64,000 bases of DNA from Rhipidocladum racemiflorum. Taxonomy: Eukaryota; Streptophyta; Magnoliopsida; Poales; Poaceae. The translations under genes were made by a program, and so were the position numbers. Below, piece by piece: positions 46,114-57,987 of this stretch. The DNA is taken from contig CM070580.1 of NCBI GenBank assembly GCA_036346355.1, positions 19,521,374 to 19,585,373 on the forward strand, read 5' to 3'. The notes beneath the pieces were generated by a model. It did no database searches, was not told the origin of the DNA, and worked only from the letters and a program-made list of their open reading frames with translations. The number at the start of each line of letters is the position of its first letter. The stretch's first letter is position 1.

Positions 46114-49100
46114 TGAAAGGACCGGGAAGTCGGCCTAGAAGGGGGGTGAATAGGCGATTACAAAATTATACCCAACTTAAAATAATCTATCAGAGATAAT
46201 GCGGAAGCAATTGGGATAATTAAGTTTTGCAAATTAAACAATTCAGCCCGAGACAGGTAACCCGGACACTCCGGATATATTATCCGGATACTCCGGTATA
46301 TCCGGATACTCCGGATCAATGTACCGGATACTCCGGGTTGCCTGGTTCGGCCAGAACAGAAAAGGACAATAAATTGAAGCGCTTCTTTGATTCTAGTGAT
46401 ACAAATTACTCTACTGCAATGAATCAAGTATATAAGCAAGAATAGATGCAGTAGATACAATCTAATTGATCTAATCACAAGAATCGAAAGCAAATTAAGC
46501 GGATGAGCAAAAGAGGAAACCAAAGTAAGGAAGGAGACACGGAGATTTTATCCCGAAGTTCGAATCCTTGAGGGGATCTGTCGGTGTTTCGTGCACCGGC
46601 AATACGAATTTATGGTCGGATGGGGTCGCGCGCTCCCTCTCCCCGAATGGTCGACTCAAGGAGTCAGATGATGTATACTGATTCGGGCTGAATGTCCCTA
46701 CTCCAGTTCGTTCGGTGTGGATGTATTGATCTTTGGGCGATGAACAAGGGGTGTACAAGCGAGGCGGGGAGTCGGCTGTCCGATCCCCTTCGTGCTTTGG
46801 CTAGGGAGTCGTGGCTTCCTGGAGGGCCTTTTTCTCTGTCTCTCTCCCTCCCTCTCGGGCCCCGCCTCTCCTTATATAGACGGAGGAGGCAGGTTACACG
46901 GGTGTTTGGGAAATCCACTAGAAAGGGGGCGTGCGTGTCTCGGAGTCTGGCTCCTGTCTTTTCCGACCGTCCCCTGCCCGTCCCGAGGCAGGGTTGGTGG
47001 CTCTGCGATGTGTGGTCTTGCGTGATGATGTCTGGATGACGCCTCGCGTGGTGCTCCTGTCTGCCTCGGCGGCTTTAATGGCGCTTGACTTTACCTTGGC
47101 CTCGGAGTGGCGCACTCTCTGCGGTGTGCCGAGCGATGGGGCGAGGCTTGACTCGCCGGTGGCTCTTCGGCGATCTTGGGAGAGGGCCGCCTACCCGGCT
47201 CTGAGGCGCTAGGGGCCCAGCTGCGCACAAAGCGATCGTCGACAACCGCGTGGGCCATCTTGGCCCGTCTTGCGCAGGTGGAGCTTGAGCTTCAATATTA
47301 GGCGGCCGGAGCCCGCCGACCGTTCGGGGTCGGCCCTGCACAGGTCGGGGCTCGCTCCCCGCAGCCCAAGTACCTTTCGGCGGTGCTGGGCCTTCGCCGT
47401 GGTTGGTCAGCCCGTTCGCGCTTCCGGGCTGATGGGGGTACCCATGGCATGGGTACTCGTCAGGATCCTACGTCTCCGTTGAGGCGGCTCGATCACACTT
47501 GAGCCGGGGTCTCTTTCAACCCTCTTCCTCCCGGTGTTGCATAATGCACTCGCCGGTCTTCACTTCTTTGATTCCTTTCCTTGCGGAGGCGGAATCGGAC
47601 CTTCACAAACCTTCGGTGGCCTTCCACACAAAGCTTGGAAGCTCACCGACAACTCCTAGCCGTCTAGGAGACCTCAACCTCCAAGAGCAACAAATGCTCC
47701 CGAAGAACTCACTTAGAGTCCACCTCAAGTGCTCAACACACTAATCACACTCAATCCGATCACTACCCACTCTCACACACAAACCTTCACTCAAAAGGAA
47801 TCACTAAGATCTAGGGTTAGAGGGGCTTTTGGGAGCTCAAGATCACTAAGAATACACCTCAAAGCACCAAGGAAACTATCTCCCAACCATCCACTCTTCA
47901 AATCAATCCTCAATCTAAACACCTCTCTCCTCTACCCAACCCTTCACAAAAAGGGGATCACTAAGATCTAAGGAGTAGGGAGGAGTATTGGGGGCTCAAA
48001 AACTCACAAAGAACACCTCTAATGCCCAGCAAAAACATCCCCAACGGCTACTTTGAAATGGGCAAGAAGGGGGGCTTTAAATAGAGGAACCCCAAAAACT
48101 AGCCGTTTGGGACCGAACAGGGCAACCCGGAATGTCCGGATTAAACCCCGGAGACTCTGGATCATCCGGATACTCCGGACAATTAATCCGGATACTCCGG
48201 ATCTCCCAGGCAGCACGCGGCAGCCGGACGAAAACGGGCATAACTTTTGATCCTGAACTCCGTTTTCAGCGAATTCGGACTTTTCGGAAAGCTAAGAACG
48301 AGGGCTACACAACTAACAAGGTCTCACTACTCAAATCCCAAAGGATAAAAATTGATATCACAAGGAATCCAAAAGAGACCAACAACCCTCACTTTCCGGC
48401 ACTACCAACACCACTTCTCTCCCTCACACCAACCCACCTACACCTAGGTGAACAAGGTGTGACTTGGGTTTCTCAACCTTAGACAAGGATAGACCACTTT
48501 GAGCACTTGAGACTTATCTAAGTGATTTCAACGATTGCATCCCTCTTAATAGTATGGCAATCCTTAGACTCAAATTTAACACAAAATCTAAGTCTTACAC
48601 TAAGCATACATGCCGACTTCTTGGATGCACGATGCATGATGACACTTCCACAAAGATTGATGACGCCCTGCGTCTTGTCAACTCGACGCGATTCACCTCA
48701 TGAGATTCTCGTCCTCTCCGACCTTGACCTCGATCATCACCAAGACGATCCTCACGCCAAGCCGTTCTTGACTTAGTCCTCAGCTCTTGGTGACACCGCC
48801 GTCTTATTTGACTTTGACTCGCTTGTCATCCTTCAAACCATCTTGGTCATCACACACACAGCTTTGGGACCTAACTCTTATCAAAGCACTCAGCAAACAT
48901 ATTAGTCCCACAAGCTTAAAAGATATATTGAATAAATTGATAATAACAAGTGTTTCATATCAAGAAGCACAATATGAATGGAAACACTTGACAATAGAAA
49001 TATTCTCTGCTAAGTGCATTATGATGAATATATGATTGATCTAACTGCACTAGAGAGATAATTGCCAATATGAAGAATCAATTAAATCATGGCAAGGACC

Positions 49101-49689
49101 ACATATTTTGCTTAAATGAAGCACATGATAGAATATACACGAATTACACATGTGCAAACAATATTTGGAATGAGAGTAAATAATGTGATCCAATTCTAAA
49201 TTAAACTTCACTAAGAGAGGTGCATTAGAAGATACACAACTAAGACATGTATGCACCAAATCAATATGAAGCAATGAAGTTTAACTCTAGTTAACACAAG
49301 CATATTAAAAACAAAGCACATAATGAACTCAAATGAATATATATATGCACAAGCAATTTTGACATGAATCAATGTGCACATATGAAATCAACAAGTTACT
49401 TAGAGTTCAATATGCATTTGCTAAAGAAGAATGCAATGACAAATATGGAAGGAATACCGAGATTGCATACCTCATTTTTGCTTAACCATCCCAATTGATT
49501 TCCTCTAAAATAGATGAGATAATATTCAACTAGGCAATAAACATGTTAGTCTCATAACAATACAAACATATTAGAGGTTTGTCTTTTGTTAAGCATTTGT
49601 ACAATTACATTGATTGACATTACATGCGTTTGTCATTAATCGTTTATCATTAATCACCAAAACAACATAAGTGCCTAGATGCACTTTCA
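46114..49689 (-). mobile_element. TG...CA element with 5-bp duplication and CCGGA palindromes
   Basis: On the plus strand it begins TGAAAGGACCGGGAAGTC and ends GTGCCTAGATGCACTTTCA. ACCAT is duplicated at 46109-46113 and 49690-49694. TG...CA ends and a 5-bp duplication indicate an LTR-type element. No second LTR, primer site or coding region is seen, so it is best read as a very long solo LTR or a non-coding derivative. Without the nested solo LTR it is about 2.7 kb. Palindromic strings of the type TCCGGATACTCCGGA are clustered at 46255-46340 and 48125-48205. The strand given assumes that the TGAAAGTGCATCTAGGC end is the 5' end. A close relative lies at 54502-56054. Confidence 0.78.
46579..47462 (-). 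mobile_element. solo gypsy LTR nested in the TG...CA element
   Basis: On the minus strand it begins TGACGAGTACCCATGCC and ends GAAACACCGACA, related at both ends to the LTR of the gypsy element at 1190-11607. GGATC is duplicated at 46574-46578 and 47463-47467. Length is 884 bp. A TATA box (TATATAAG-type, minus strand) is near 46873. With no partner LTR or internal region, it arose by recombination between the LTRs of a full element. Confidence 0.92.
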
Positions 49690-49694
49690 ACCAT

Positions 49695-51521
49695 ATCATG
49701 TGGGGCCAACTAAGTAGGTGCTAAGTTAATTAGCAGAAAAGATCCTTGGTTATTTGACCTTTAACACAAATTAGAAGATTAACTACTAATTCAAATGTCC
49801 AGACTTAAAGCCAAATAGAAATTTATTAAGTTTAAAGAATTCTTGTTGTAAAATATGTTCGGCTACATTTGTGTCCCATGAATGCCCTTGTACAATAATT
49901 AATTAGAATGATGCCTTAATAACATATATGTTTATATATGTAATTAATCAACCATTTAATAAAAAGATAAAAGGGTGATGAAAGCAAACCCTTAGTATAT
50001 TTATAATCGAAACTTCAATTCAAAATCAGAAGTTTAACTTAAATAAGTCTAACTAGTTGAATTAACCAAACATTGAGACCTTAAGATCATATTTAATTAA
50101 GCTTAAACAATCATCATCTCAAACATACTTTATGCATGCCATATAAGCATTCTTATTAGCATGGTAAGTTGAAAATAAGAATAGGATATTTATGATCTAT
50201 TTGTAATATACAAAATTTTGACATAAAATGACAAACCCTGAGTTAACGCAAACCTTAGATATATTAAATGATTCATTTCACAAGAAAGACTAAACTAGCT
50301 ACAATCATAAATATGTTCGGCTTAGCTAGAATTCCTGATCATAAGACTATAAACTTGACCCATTCTTTAAATTTAAGACTTTACACAAACCCTAATTTAG
50401 TTTAGTTACCTTTATTATCCTTAAACATATAGGTCATATAAAAACCTTTGTCCCAATTATATACTCATGAATATAAAATCCTTGTTTAAACACGTTATAA
50501 GTCCAGATCATCTAGCCTTGCAAAAATATATAATGTTTAGATTATTTTAAGAATAAGTTTATAATAAACGTCGTAATCAAGGAGCATGAAAACCTAGATG
50601 TTAATAACTTTTACAAATAAAAGTTAAAATACGCGAAACCAATTTCAAGACGCTTCTAAAGTTAATACCTATTAATGCTACAAAAACGGTTACCTATCTT
50701 TGTAAATTGCAGTCGCAAACTTAAAACAAAATCTAGCTATCTATAGCATAAAATATAGAAAATACACAAGGTTAGAAAATGATTAGAACATCACATACAA
50801 ACACTAAGAGCAGTGCTTCTATGCTTTTCCTTCTAGTACAAGTTGCACAAATCTTGAAGCAAGCGAAGGGGTAAGTAATCCACATCTACCCCTCATTCAT
50901 GCTTTAATAGTTGTGCAACTTTTAAAAGTAAGAGCATAGAAGCACTTCTCAAACACTAATACCTACAGAACCAGCCTAATAATACTCCTAAGGCTAGACT
51001 ATCCTTTTATGTAGAAGTAATTCTATTATAACATGCTTTGCACCTGAATCATATTAAAGAAAGCCTAGATCCTACGAGTAACTTGATCCAATAGGCTCCA
51101 AATCAAGTATAACTAGTTTCTACATGTTACTAGGATCATAATCTATCTAGTTGTACAAAAAAAACTTAGGATGTAATGTTGAATTGCATATAGCACACCA
51201 CACTGCGACCAATCGTCGTCAATATTAATTCACATAATCTTAGCTTCTTAAATTAAAAATAAACATATAAATAAATATAATCTTAGCTTCTTGAATTCGT
51301 AAAATAATGTAAGCAATTCATAGAAGGCAAGGCAAGTGACTGCGTCTCAACCCAACCTGAAACTACTGAGATCAAGTTAAAGGTTAAAAGACGAACTAAC
51401 ATGCATATACATAAAGTCATGAAACCCTACTGCTACACCATACTTGTAGTGTGTAGTAGTTTTGATTTGATTTTTCTATCTATATTCTTTTTGGACGCGG
51501 GCAAATATTGGCAATAGTCGG
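49695..51521. other. AT-rich intergenic DNA
   Basis: No coding region is seen. The stretch contains one small foldback MITE (50807-50950). The text around 49730-50700 (repeated CTTAAACAA- and AAACCTTAG-like strings) may be old retroelement DNA. Confidence 0.45.
50807..50950. mobile_element. short hAT-type foldback MITE
   Basis: Nearly the whole element pairs with itself: GAGCAGTGCTTCTATGC at the left and, on the minus strand, GAGAAGTGCTTCTATGC at the right, then GTTGCACAA and finally GGGGTA near the loop. AAACACTA is duplicated exactly at 50799-50806 and 50951-50958, the 8-bp size of hAT elements. A transcript would form a hairpin with arms of about 60 bases, like a young microRNA precursor. 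Confidence 0.82.
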
Positions 51522-51610
51522 TAGTGCATGTGACTTGCACGTAAATAGGGGAGTGCATGTGACTTGCACGTAGATATCCGATAGTGCATGCGACTTGCAC
51601 GTAGATAGGG
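51522..51610 (+). repeat. three tandem units of about 30 bp
   Basis: TAGTGCATGTGACTTGCACG-like units begin at 51522, 51551 and 51582, each followed by TAAATAGGG or TAGATA-like sequence. Each holds the short palindrome GTGCA ... TGCAC. The array stands exactly where the copia reading frame ends. Confidence 0.85.
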
Positions 51611-53231
51611 AAGATTTCAATGTTGTTTACTAACTAAGCACCCATCACAAACGTGGTCAACATGCTTAACCATGGGCATGCTGTGCACCATCATTTTGTG
51701 AGACAGATCCTTCAATGCGTGAAAATTCACATGCCCGTACCTGACATGCCATCTCCACGCTTCCTCATTACTTCTCGCAAGGAGGCACTTTGGGAGGGCT
51801 GGATTAATATGCAACATATACATGTTGTTATTTGATCTGTTCACTTTGGCCAACAGCCTACACGTCCTGTCCAGGATGGACATGACTCCTCCTTTGATCT
51901 CAATTCTGCAGTCGTTCTGATCCAGCTTGCCGATACTGAGTATATTACTCCTCAAACTTGGAATATAGTACACATCTATAAGTGTATGATGCTCACCCAT
52001 GACATATTCAATCAGCACTGATTACTTTCCTTGTATACCTACAGCAGGCCTGTTCCCAAACTTAACCGATCCTTTGATGGATGTGTCAAGCTCTACGAAC
52101 TTCTCCACGCAACCAGTCATATGGTTACTTGCACTGGTATCAATATACCATATCTTATTATGGGTGCCACTGAGCTTCGGGATCAACTTATCTTCGTGTA
52201 AAAACACTTCCTCGATCGATGCTGCGTGAACGAGTCCATAGACTTCAGTCAATAAGAGGGTTGGCTCGTTGTTGTTCTACTTTGCAACCAAATTTGCCTT
52301 CTCCCTGTGGTCTGGCCTAGGACATTCTTTGGCAAAGTGTCCATGGTTGTTGCAATTGAAATACTTAACTTTGCTTTTGTTGAAATTACGTGTTTTTCGT
52401 TCATTGGCAGAACATTCGTTGTCACTTCGACCTCCACCTTGTTCGTGTCCGGGTCCACGGCCTCTCCCATGATGTCATCTTTTAGAGATGCTTGAACTCT
52501 CCTCTCTTTTAGTCTTCATATTCTTGCTCTCCACTTGGCTTGGGTGAGAATAAGTTGTTCCCCACATCGCTGTCTTCAAGCTTTGTTCTGAGCGAACGGA
52601 TCTCACCCACCAGCGAGGTGAGATTCATGGAGAACTCACTGATGGTCTCCGAATTCTTCATTTGCAATTGATTCAATTGTCATTTTAGCACTTGTGCACA
52701 TGCGTTCTTATCATGATATTCATCAATCCGCATCTCCCGTAGTGCATCCCATGCTTCTTTAGCCGTTTGATTCTTTGCAATTGTTGTCATCACTTGATCT
52801 AGCACAACCTGGGAGATAGCAACCATGGTGCCTTGATCCTTGTCGTCGTCTTCGTTTCCATCTTCAACCACCGACCATACCCCTAGCGAACGCAAGATAA
52901 TCTTCATCTTGATAGCCCATATGTTGTAATTCGTTTCGCTTAACATAGGGTATTGGATTGAGATCGTGGTGCTCCTTGTTGTCATCCTGATAGTTGCGCC
53001 TCTTGTTGATGGACTTGCTTCTTCATTGCCAATAGTTGAGGCTGCCGAATCTTCTTCATCACCAGCCATCCCAACGTTCCCTTCAACTCTGATACCAATT
53101 GTTGGTATTTAGCCCAGGAACTAGATGCCCAACGACAAGCTCCCTGGTTCTGCTTTGAAAATGTTCTGGCTGAAGAACACGAACACAATTTTCAAAAGAG
53201 AACACCGATCGATCAAAATCACAGAACAAGC
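51611..53231 (-). mobile_element. Ty1/copia retrotransposon remnant, 5' part
   Basis: On the minus strand, an LTR end (53231-53100, ending CCAACA) is followed by a primer site TGGTATCAGAG (53097-53087, initiator-methionine tRNA type), then gag, protease and the zinc-finger region before the integrase. The LTR is cut at 53231 by the BARE-like LTR, and the element stops at about 51611, so RNase H, reverse transcriptase and most of the integrase are missing. Confidence 0.88.
51617..53069 (-). pseudogene. copia gag-protease-preintegrase fragment
   Basis: The protein starts at 53069 (MAGDEEDSA). YPMLSETNYNIWAIKMKIIL then VWSVVE is the copia gag domain start, and KEAWDALREM belongs to the same domain; the first frame ends at 52680. 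From 52470 other frames follow. WYIDTSASNHMTGCVEKF (about 52145-52175) is the protease active site, with DTSAS in place of the usual DTGAS. YIPSLRSNILSIGKLDQND and WRWHVRYGHVNFHALKDLS, ending with CDGCLVSKQH, form the zinc-binding domain in front of the integrase. At least two frame breaks (near 52500-52680 and at 52022) are present. Confidence 0.88.
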
Positions 53232-56148
53232 TGTTAGTGTTATGCCCTTGAGGCAATCATATGGATGATTGTAACATGACTATGTTTATGAATGATTATT
53301 GGTCCAATGAATATATATCATTGTTTTAATCAACAAGTGTGTGACTTGTTTATGAAACTCTTTACTTATTGATATAATTCAATAAATATCTCTGATCAGA
53401 TATCATCGTATAGGACAACGATGAATAGATCAGCACATGTATTGTTTGAAGATCATGTTTCATAGATCATGGGATATGAAGATATCATCAATACATTGTG
53501 GACACATGTTGAAGAACATGTGTTAGATAGACCCACAATGGGACACTACGAGAATGTTACATTCTTATGTGTCATCAGTGTATCTCATACATAGTAGATG
53601 TATGATCCTTAGACCTGATATTGTCATATTCCCTACATGTGTAGCAGTTTACCTTGGGGTTACCAAACACTATTTCCTAACCGGATAGTTATAAAGGTAC
53701 CTTTTATGTTTACTATGAAACATGCAGAGGGAAGTGAGCAATCAAGATGGAATTTGTCACTCTAATGTAACGGAGATATATGTCTAGGCCACTCATGTGA
53801 TATGATTAAGGAAGTGCATGGCCATGCCGTGATTGAGAAGTCAATCACAACTTATTAATATATCACGGATACGAGAGATGGATTGAACTGTCAAAGGATG
53901 ACATGCTTCTCGCCTTGAGTTCGATCTTCATATAGTTTGACAAAGGGATTATTACATCAGTACTTCAATCATATGCGTTTGGGAGTTGGCATGCTCTGCA
54001 AGGAGCCGCTACCGACTATTGGATTAGAAAAGGGTTTTCTGAATCCACGTCCAAATGCGCATGAACCTCTGAGGTCACACACTTAACAAAGCTAGGGCGC
54101 GTGGTCGGATTGGATCCATAATTAATGGACCCCGTGGGCTTAGCGTGTAGATGGCCCCTGACTGCCTAGGGTTTCACCTCGTGGCTATATAAGGAGGGGA
54201 TGAGGCTAGACGCAATATACACTTTTGTGCGGTTTAGAGGTGTTTCGCCAGAAACCCTAGCCACCTCCTCTCATTGCCCCTGCCGAGTGACCCGGTGCTT
54301 GCACACCGACGCATGGCGTTCCATCCCCGGACGTGTGGATCTTTGTGGTGGCCAGCTGCTGCTCTTTGCGGCGTGGAGAGGACGATCGCGGCCGAGGGCG
54401 ATGCAATGGCGAGGACGATCCGCGGTGAGAACGATCCACGCCGAGAACGATTCACTACAATGACGTGCGAAGGATTCCGCAACTGCGCGTCTAGTGGTAA
54501 TTGAAAAGATGAGAAAGTTGCCTAGAGGGGAGGGGTGAATAGGCAATTTAAAAATTAAACTAAATTTGTCGCAGCGGAAAGAGTATCGGAACTTCCGATA
54601 CCAGTTTGGAATGTCCGATCGACTTTTGACACGAACAATTAACGATTGAAAACAATGAACTTGAGAAGCAATCTGAGAGTGTTAGATCAAAGTAATAAGG
54701 AAACCAGCTTAAGTAAAGTAAATGCAATGACACAGATTTGTTCCCGGAGTTCGGATTCTTGAGGGAATCCTACGTCTCCGTTGAGGAGGCTCCAAAGAGC
54801 TGGGTCTTTTCCAACCCTTTCCTCCCAAACCTCGGTCACACTTGAGGCTTGGTTCCACTATTGGTTCCTTTCCTTTCGGAGGCGGAGCCGGCCTTCACAA
54901 ACTTCTCACGGCGTCCCACAATCCTTGGGAGCTCGTGAGCGACCCCTAACCGTCTAGGAGTCCTTCAACCTCCAAGAGAAACAAATGCACCGTTGATCGA
55001 TCTTGGAGGAACACTCTAATGCTCGAGATGAATGACACTTGCTTTTCACTTCACACTCTAGATCTCAACTATTTTCCTCACTCTCTAGATGATCCCTAAG
55101 ATCAAAGAGGAGGACTCAATAGAAAGCTAGAAGGTGCTCAAGAAGCTCTAGAGTTCTACCAACATGAGTGTGTAACCCTCAAATGAGAGAGGAGTGGGGC
55201 ATTTATAGATTCTTGCAAAAACTAGCCGTTATACACCCACTCAGCTGCATATCGGAACTTTCGATGTCAACATCGAAATGTCCGATATGTGCAAACAATC
55301 AGAACTCGAGCGCACTTCAACTGTCGAAAAAGGTGCATCGGAACTTAGATGCCGACATCGGAACTTCCGATGTTCCCAGAAAAGCACCTTGACAAATGCT
55401 TCTAAGTCCATATCGGACTGTCCGATATAAACATCGGAACTTCCGACTTAACATCGGAATGTCCGATCTAATATATCGGAATGTCCGATAATTCCAGAGA
55501 CCTCCCTTTTTCAGGTTTGAACACATCGGAACTTCCGATGTCAAATATCGGAACTTCCGATATTTACAGAGAGCACCCTAGAAAGCTGTAGCAACGTATC
55601 GGAACTTCCGATCGAAAATATCGGAACTTCCGATACATGTTCCACGCAACGGACTAAAGCAAGCATACACATCGGAATGTCCGGTCACATCAGAACTTCC
55701 GATGTAATATCGGAATGTCCGACTTGAACTTTGATAAAAACACATTCCGGAGCATGCGCGGTGACTTAGGGTCTCAACAAGAATTAAAGTAACATTCATC
55801 TGAGCATAGAGACTATCCTAGATCACTTACGATGCATCCCTCTTAATAGTACGGCATTCCTACGACACAAAACATAGAAAATAGGAATACAATGCCGTTT
55901 TACTCGGTTAAATTCGTTTGAGGGTATCCTTCGCATGTAGAAGATCTCACATTGAACCTTTTACCTGCTCATAAGCTCATTGAAGACATTAGTCTCTTTA
56001 ATCGTTTGTCATTAATCAACCAAAACCAATTTTGGGGGCCTAGGTGCACTTTCAGTAATAGACTATGATCCCCTTCTTGCGAGTAGCTTTTCTGGTTTGC
56101 GGTAGAAATTTTAATTTGTGCTAGTGTAGCATACTGTGTTCCCCAACA
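53232..56148 (+). mobile_element. BARE/Angela-like copia LTR, interrupted
   Basis: It begins TGTTAGTGTTATGCCCTTGA and ends TTCCCCAACA, followed at 56150 by TGGTATCAGAGC, as in the Angela/BARE group of grass copia elements. Without the nested TG...CA element (54502-56054) and its extra 5 bp it is about 1.36 kb. It cut into the LTR of the minus-strand copia remnant. No second LTR was found in the window, so it is the left part of a truncated element. Confidence 0.82.
54502..56054 (-). mobile_element. TG...CA element with 5-bp duplication and ATCGGAACTTCCGAT palindromes
   Basis: On the plus strand it starts TGAAAAGATGAGAAAGTTGC and ends GGCCTAGGTGCACTTTCA. GTAAT is duplicated at 54497-54501 and 56055-56059. 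It shares text with the element at 46114-49689: GGGGTGAATAGGC near the left end, CCTACGTCTCCGTTGAGG in the middle and CTAGGTGCACTTTCA or CTAGATGCACTTTCA at the right end. About 15-20 short palindromes of two types, TCGGAACTTCCGA and TCGGAATGTCCGA, lie at 54574-54625 and 55252-55735. No coding region is seen. Confidence 0.8.
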
Positions 56149-56149
56149 G

Positions 56150-56161
56150 TGGTATCAGAGC
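56150..56161 (+). other. copia primer binding site
   Basis: TGGTATCAGAGC, complementary to the 3' end of initiator methionine tRNA, stands one base after the BARE-like LTR. Confidence 0.88.
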
Positions 56162-57315
56162 CATCTCGCGTAGATTCATGGTCTGGATGTTGCACATATG
56201 GTATGTGAGGATAGTAGATTGGATCTATTACATGTTCAACCGATTCATGTGATGAATTGGTGGAGGCAGTCGTCGATGAGATCGATCGGTTTAGGTTTGA
56301 GGAAAGTGCAAACCGAATCAATCTTGATTTGGATGAGTCCGTTCATGGTACGACGTTGCCCTTACCGGTCGGGTTATCGCCATCATGGTTTATGAATCGC
56401 AACCATATGGGACCAAACCAATCAGATTGAATCGGATTGGGTCAATCTGATTGATCCGTGGAGATTTTGAGGACGTTTTCTTTTAACAGAACACATGCCT
56501 CTGGAAAAAAATTCCAAAGGCGCTGCCCCTTCGAACCCCGCTGTCGTAGAATCTATTTTGTTTAACTCGTTTTTGCATGATGTTGTGTGAAATAGTATGG
56601 CCTATGTGTATGTGATGTATGTAATATTTACATGGCCTGCGTGCCGTGTCAAGCCATAAGGCTATTTCAATCTAAAATGTATAACGACCTGCGTGTCGAC
56701 TTGTGGTGTTTCAAACTCTAATGTAATATTCATTATCAAAGTTGTAAGGAGTTGCATCTACAATGATGAAGATGGTGGCATCAAGCATGATGGAAGTTGA
56801 ACAATCAAGCGTGATGATGGAGATCTTAATGCTAAGGGCCATACTATTTCACATCTTAATTTGATTATATGTGGATGTGTGTTTAATCCTTGCTATTTTC
56901 TTTATGCTCATTGCATGTGATGCCATGTTCATAGTAGATATTGTTCATCCCTATAGTTAAAATTTTAAATCACACTTGTCCATCCAATTGTTGCACCTAT
57001 CAAGAATTTAGATCATTATTGATATGACTGCCAAAGTAGTATATCAATTTAGATCATTAGAAAATGAGGGGAAATCAATAAGAGACCTGTAAACATCATC
57101 ATTCTCTATATTAGCGCCCTGGATAGAAATCCCACGAAATTTCAACGAATTCTTGGATTTCACCCTTTTGAGATTTATAATTTTGATGAAATAAATTAAT
57201 TAAAAAAATATAAATTGTTACAATAATTTTTAAAATTTTGACGAAATTTGCCGAGATCTCGGTCTCCTGTACCGAAATTGCTACAAAATCAGGGATTTTA
57301 GAACCAGATTTGGAC
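56162..57315. other. internal leader of the BARE-like element and spacer
   Basis: The first few hundred bases follow the primer site and are probably the untranslated leader. No gag or pol frame is seen, so the element is truncated or non-coding. The right limit cannot be placed. Confidence 0.45.
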
Positions 57316-57316
57316 C

Positions 57317-57515
57317 GGAGTATAGCTCAGTTGATAGAGCACTTGTTTTTTTTTGTGAGGAAGTCTCGGGTTCGACTCATGGTAAAGTGAATTTTTTGTA
57401 CATTGCTTAGGAGGTCTGGCGAGATAGCTCATAATATTCTTTTTGCGTTAAAGCATAACATGGAGTGTAGTTTGGTTGGTCTCTCGCTTGCCTATGAAGA
57501 GGTCGAGTCCCTTGA
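57317..57515 (+). mobile_element. tRNA-derived SINE-like sequence, two modules
   Basis: GGAGTATAGCTCAGTTGATA starts a tRNA-like 5' half with a good A box (TAGCTCAGTTGATAGAG, 57323-57339). A B box (GGTTCGACT, 57369-57377) follows at tRNA-like spacing. A poly-T run replaces the anticodon arm and the acceptor stem does not close, so it is not a working tRNA. A weaker second pair, TAGTTTGGTTGGTCTC and AGGTCGAGTCCC, lies at 57467-57512, so it may be a dimer. No poly-A tail or target duplication was found. Confidence 0.5.
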
Positions 57516-57987
57516 TTGCATCTTTTGCAATGTGCATGTGCAATATATATGATATCTTTTTGCCAATCTTCTATCATAATGCCATGACCTTTCTACTACT
57601 TTTCTTGTCTTACGACTTATGTACTACTAGAAAGATAAGCGCGGCGCACGCCGCGCGCGTGAGCGAAAAATGAATCTGTGTTTTTTTCGGAGAAAAAATG
57701 GACCAAGATGTATCTTCTAAATTTTTGGAGGGTCTTTCGGAGCGGTTTTTGTGAATAAAATTTGTTTTGGAGGAAAATGGAACAAGACGTATTTTTTAAA
57801 TATTTTCGTATGATCTTTTCAAAATTTATTTGGCAAAAATGAGCCGGGAAGAAAAAATGGACAAATACGTAGTTTTTAAATCTTTGGAGGTTTTTTTCGT
57901 GGTGGCACTTGGACCCTCTCTAAGGTGCTAAAACCTCATAACTTTAATACATATCATATATTTTCTCGGGAAAAATGGAGAAAAGAT

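Noticed and set aside
57317..57390. Functional tRNA gene
   Set aside because: The acceptor stem does not close and a poly-T tract, which would stop RNA polymerase III, replaces the anticodon arm.
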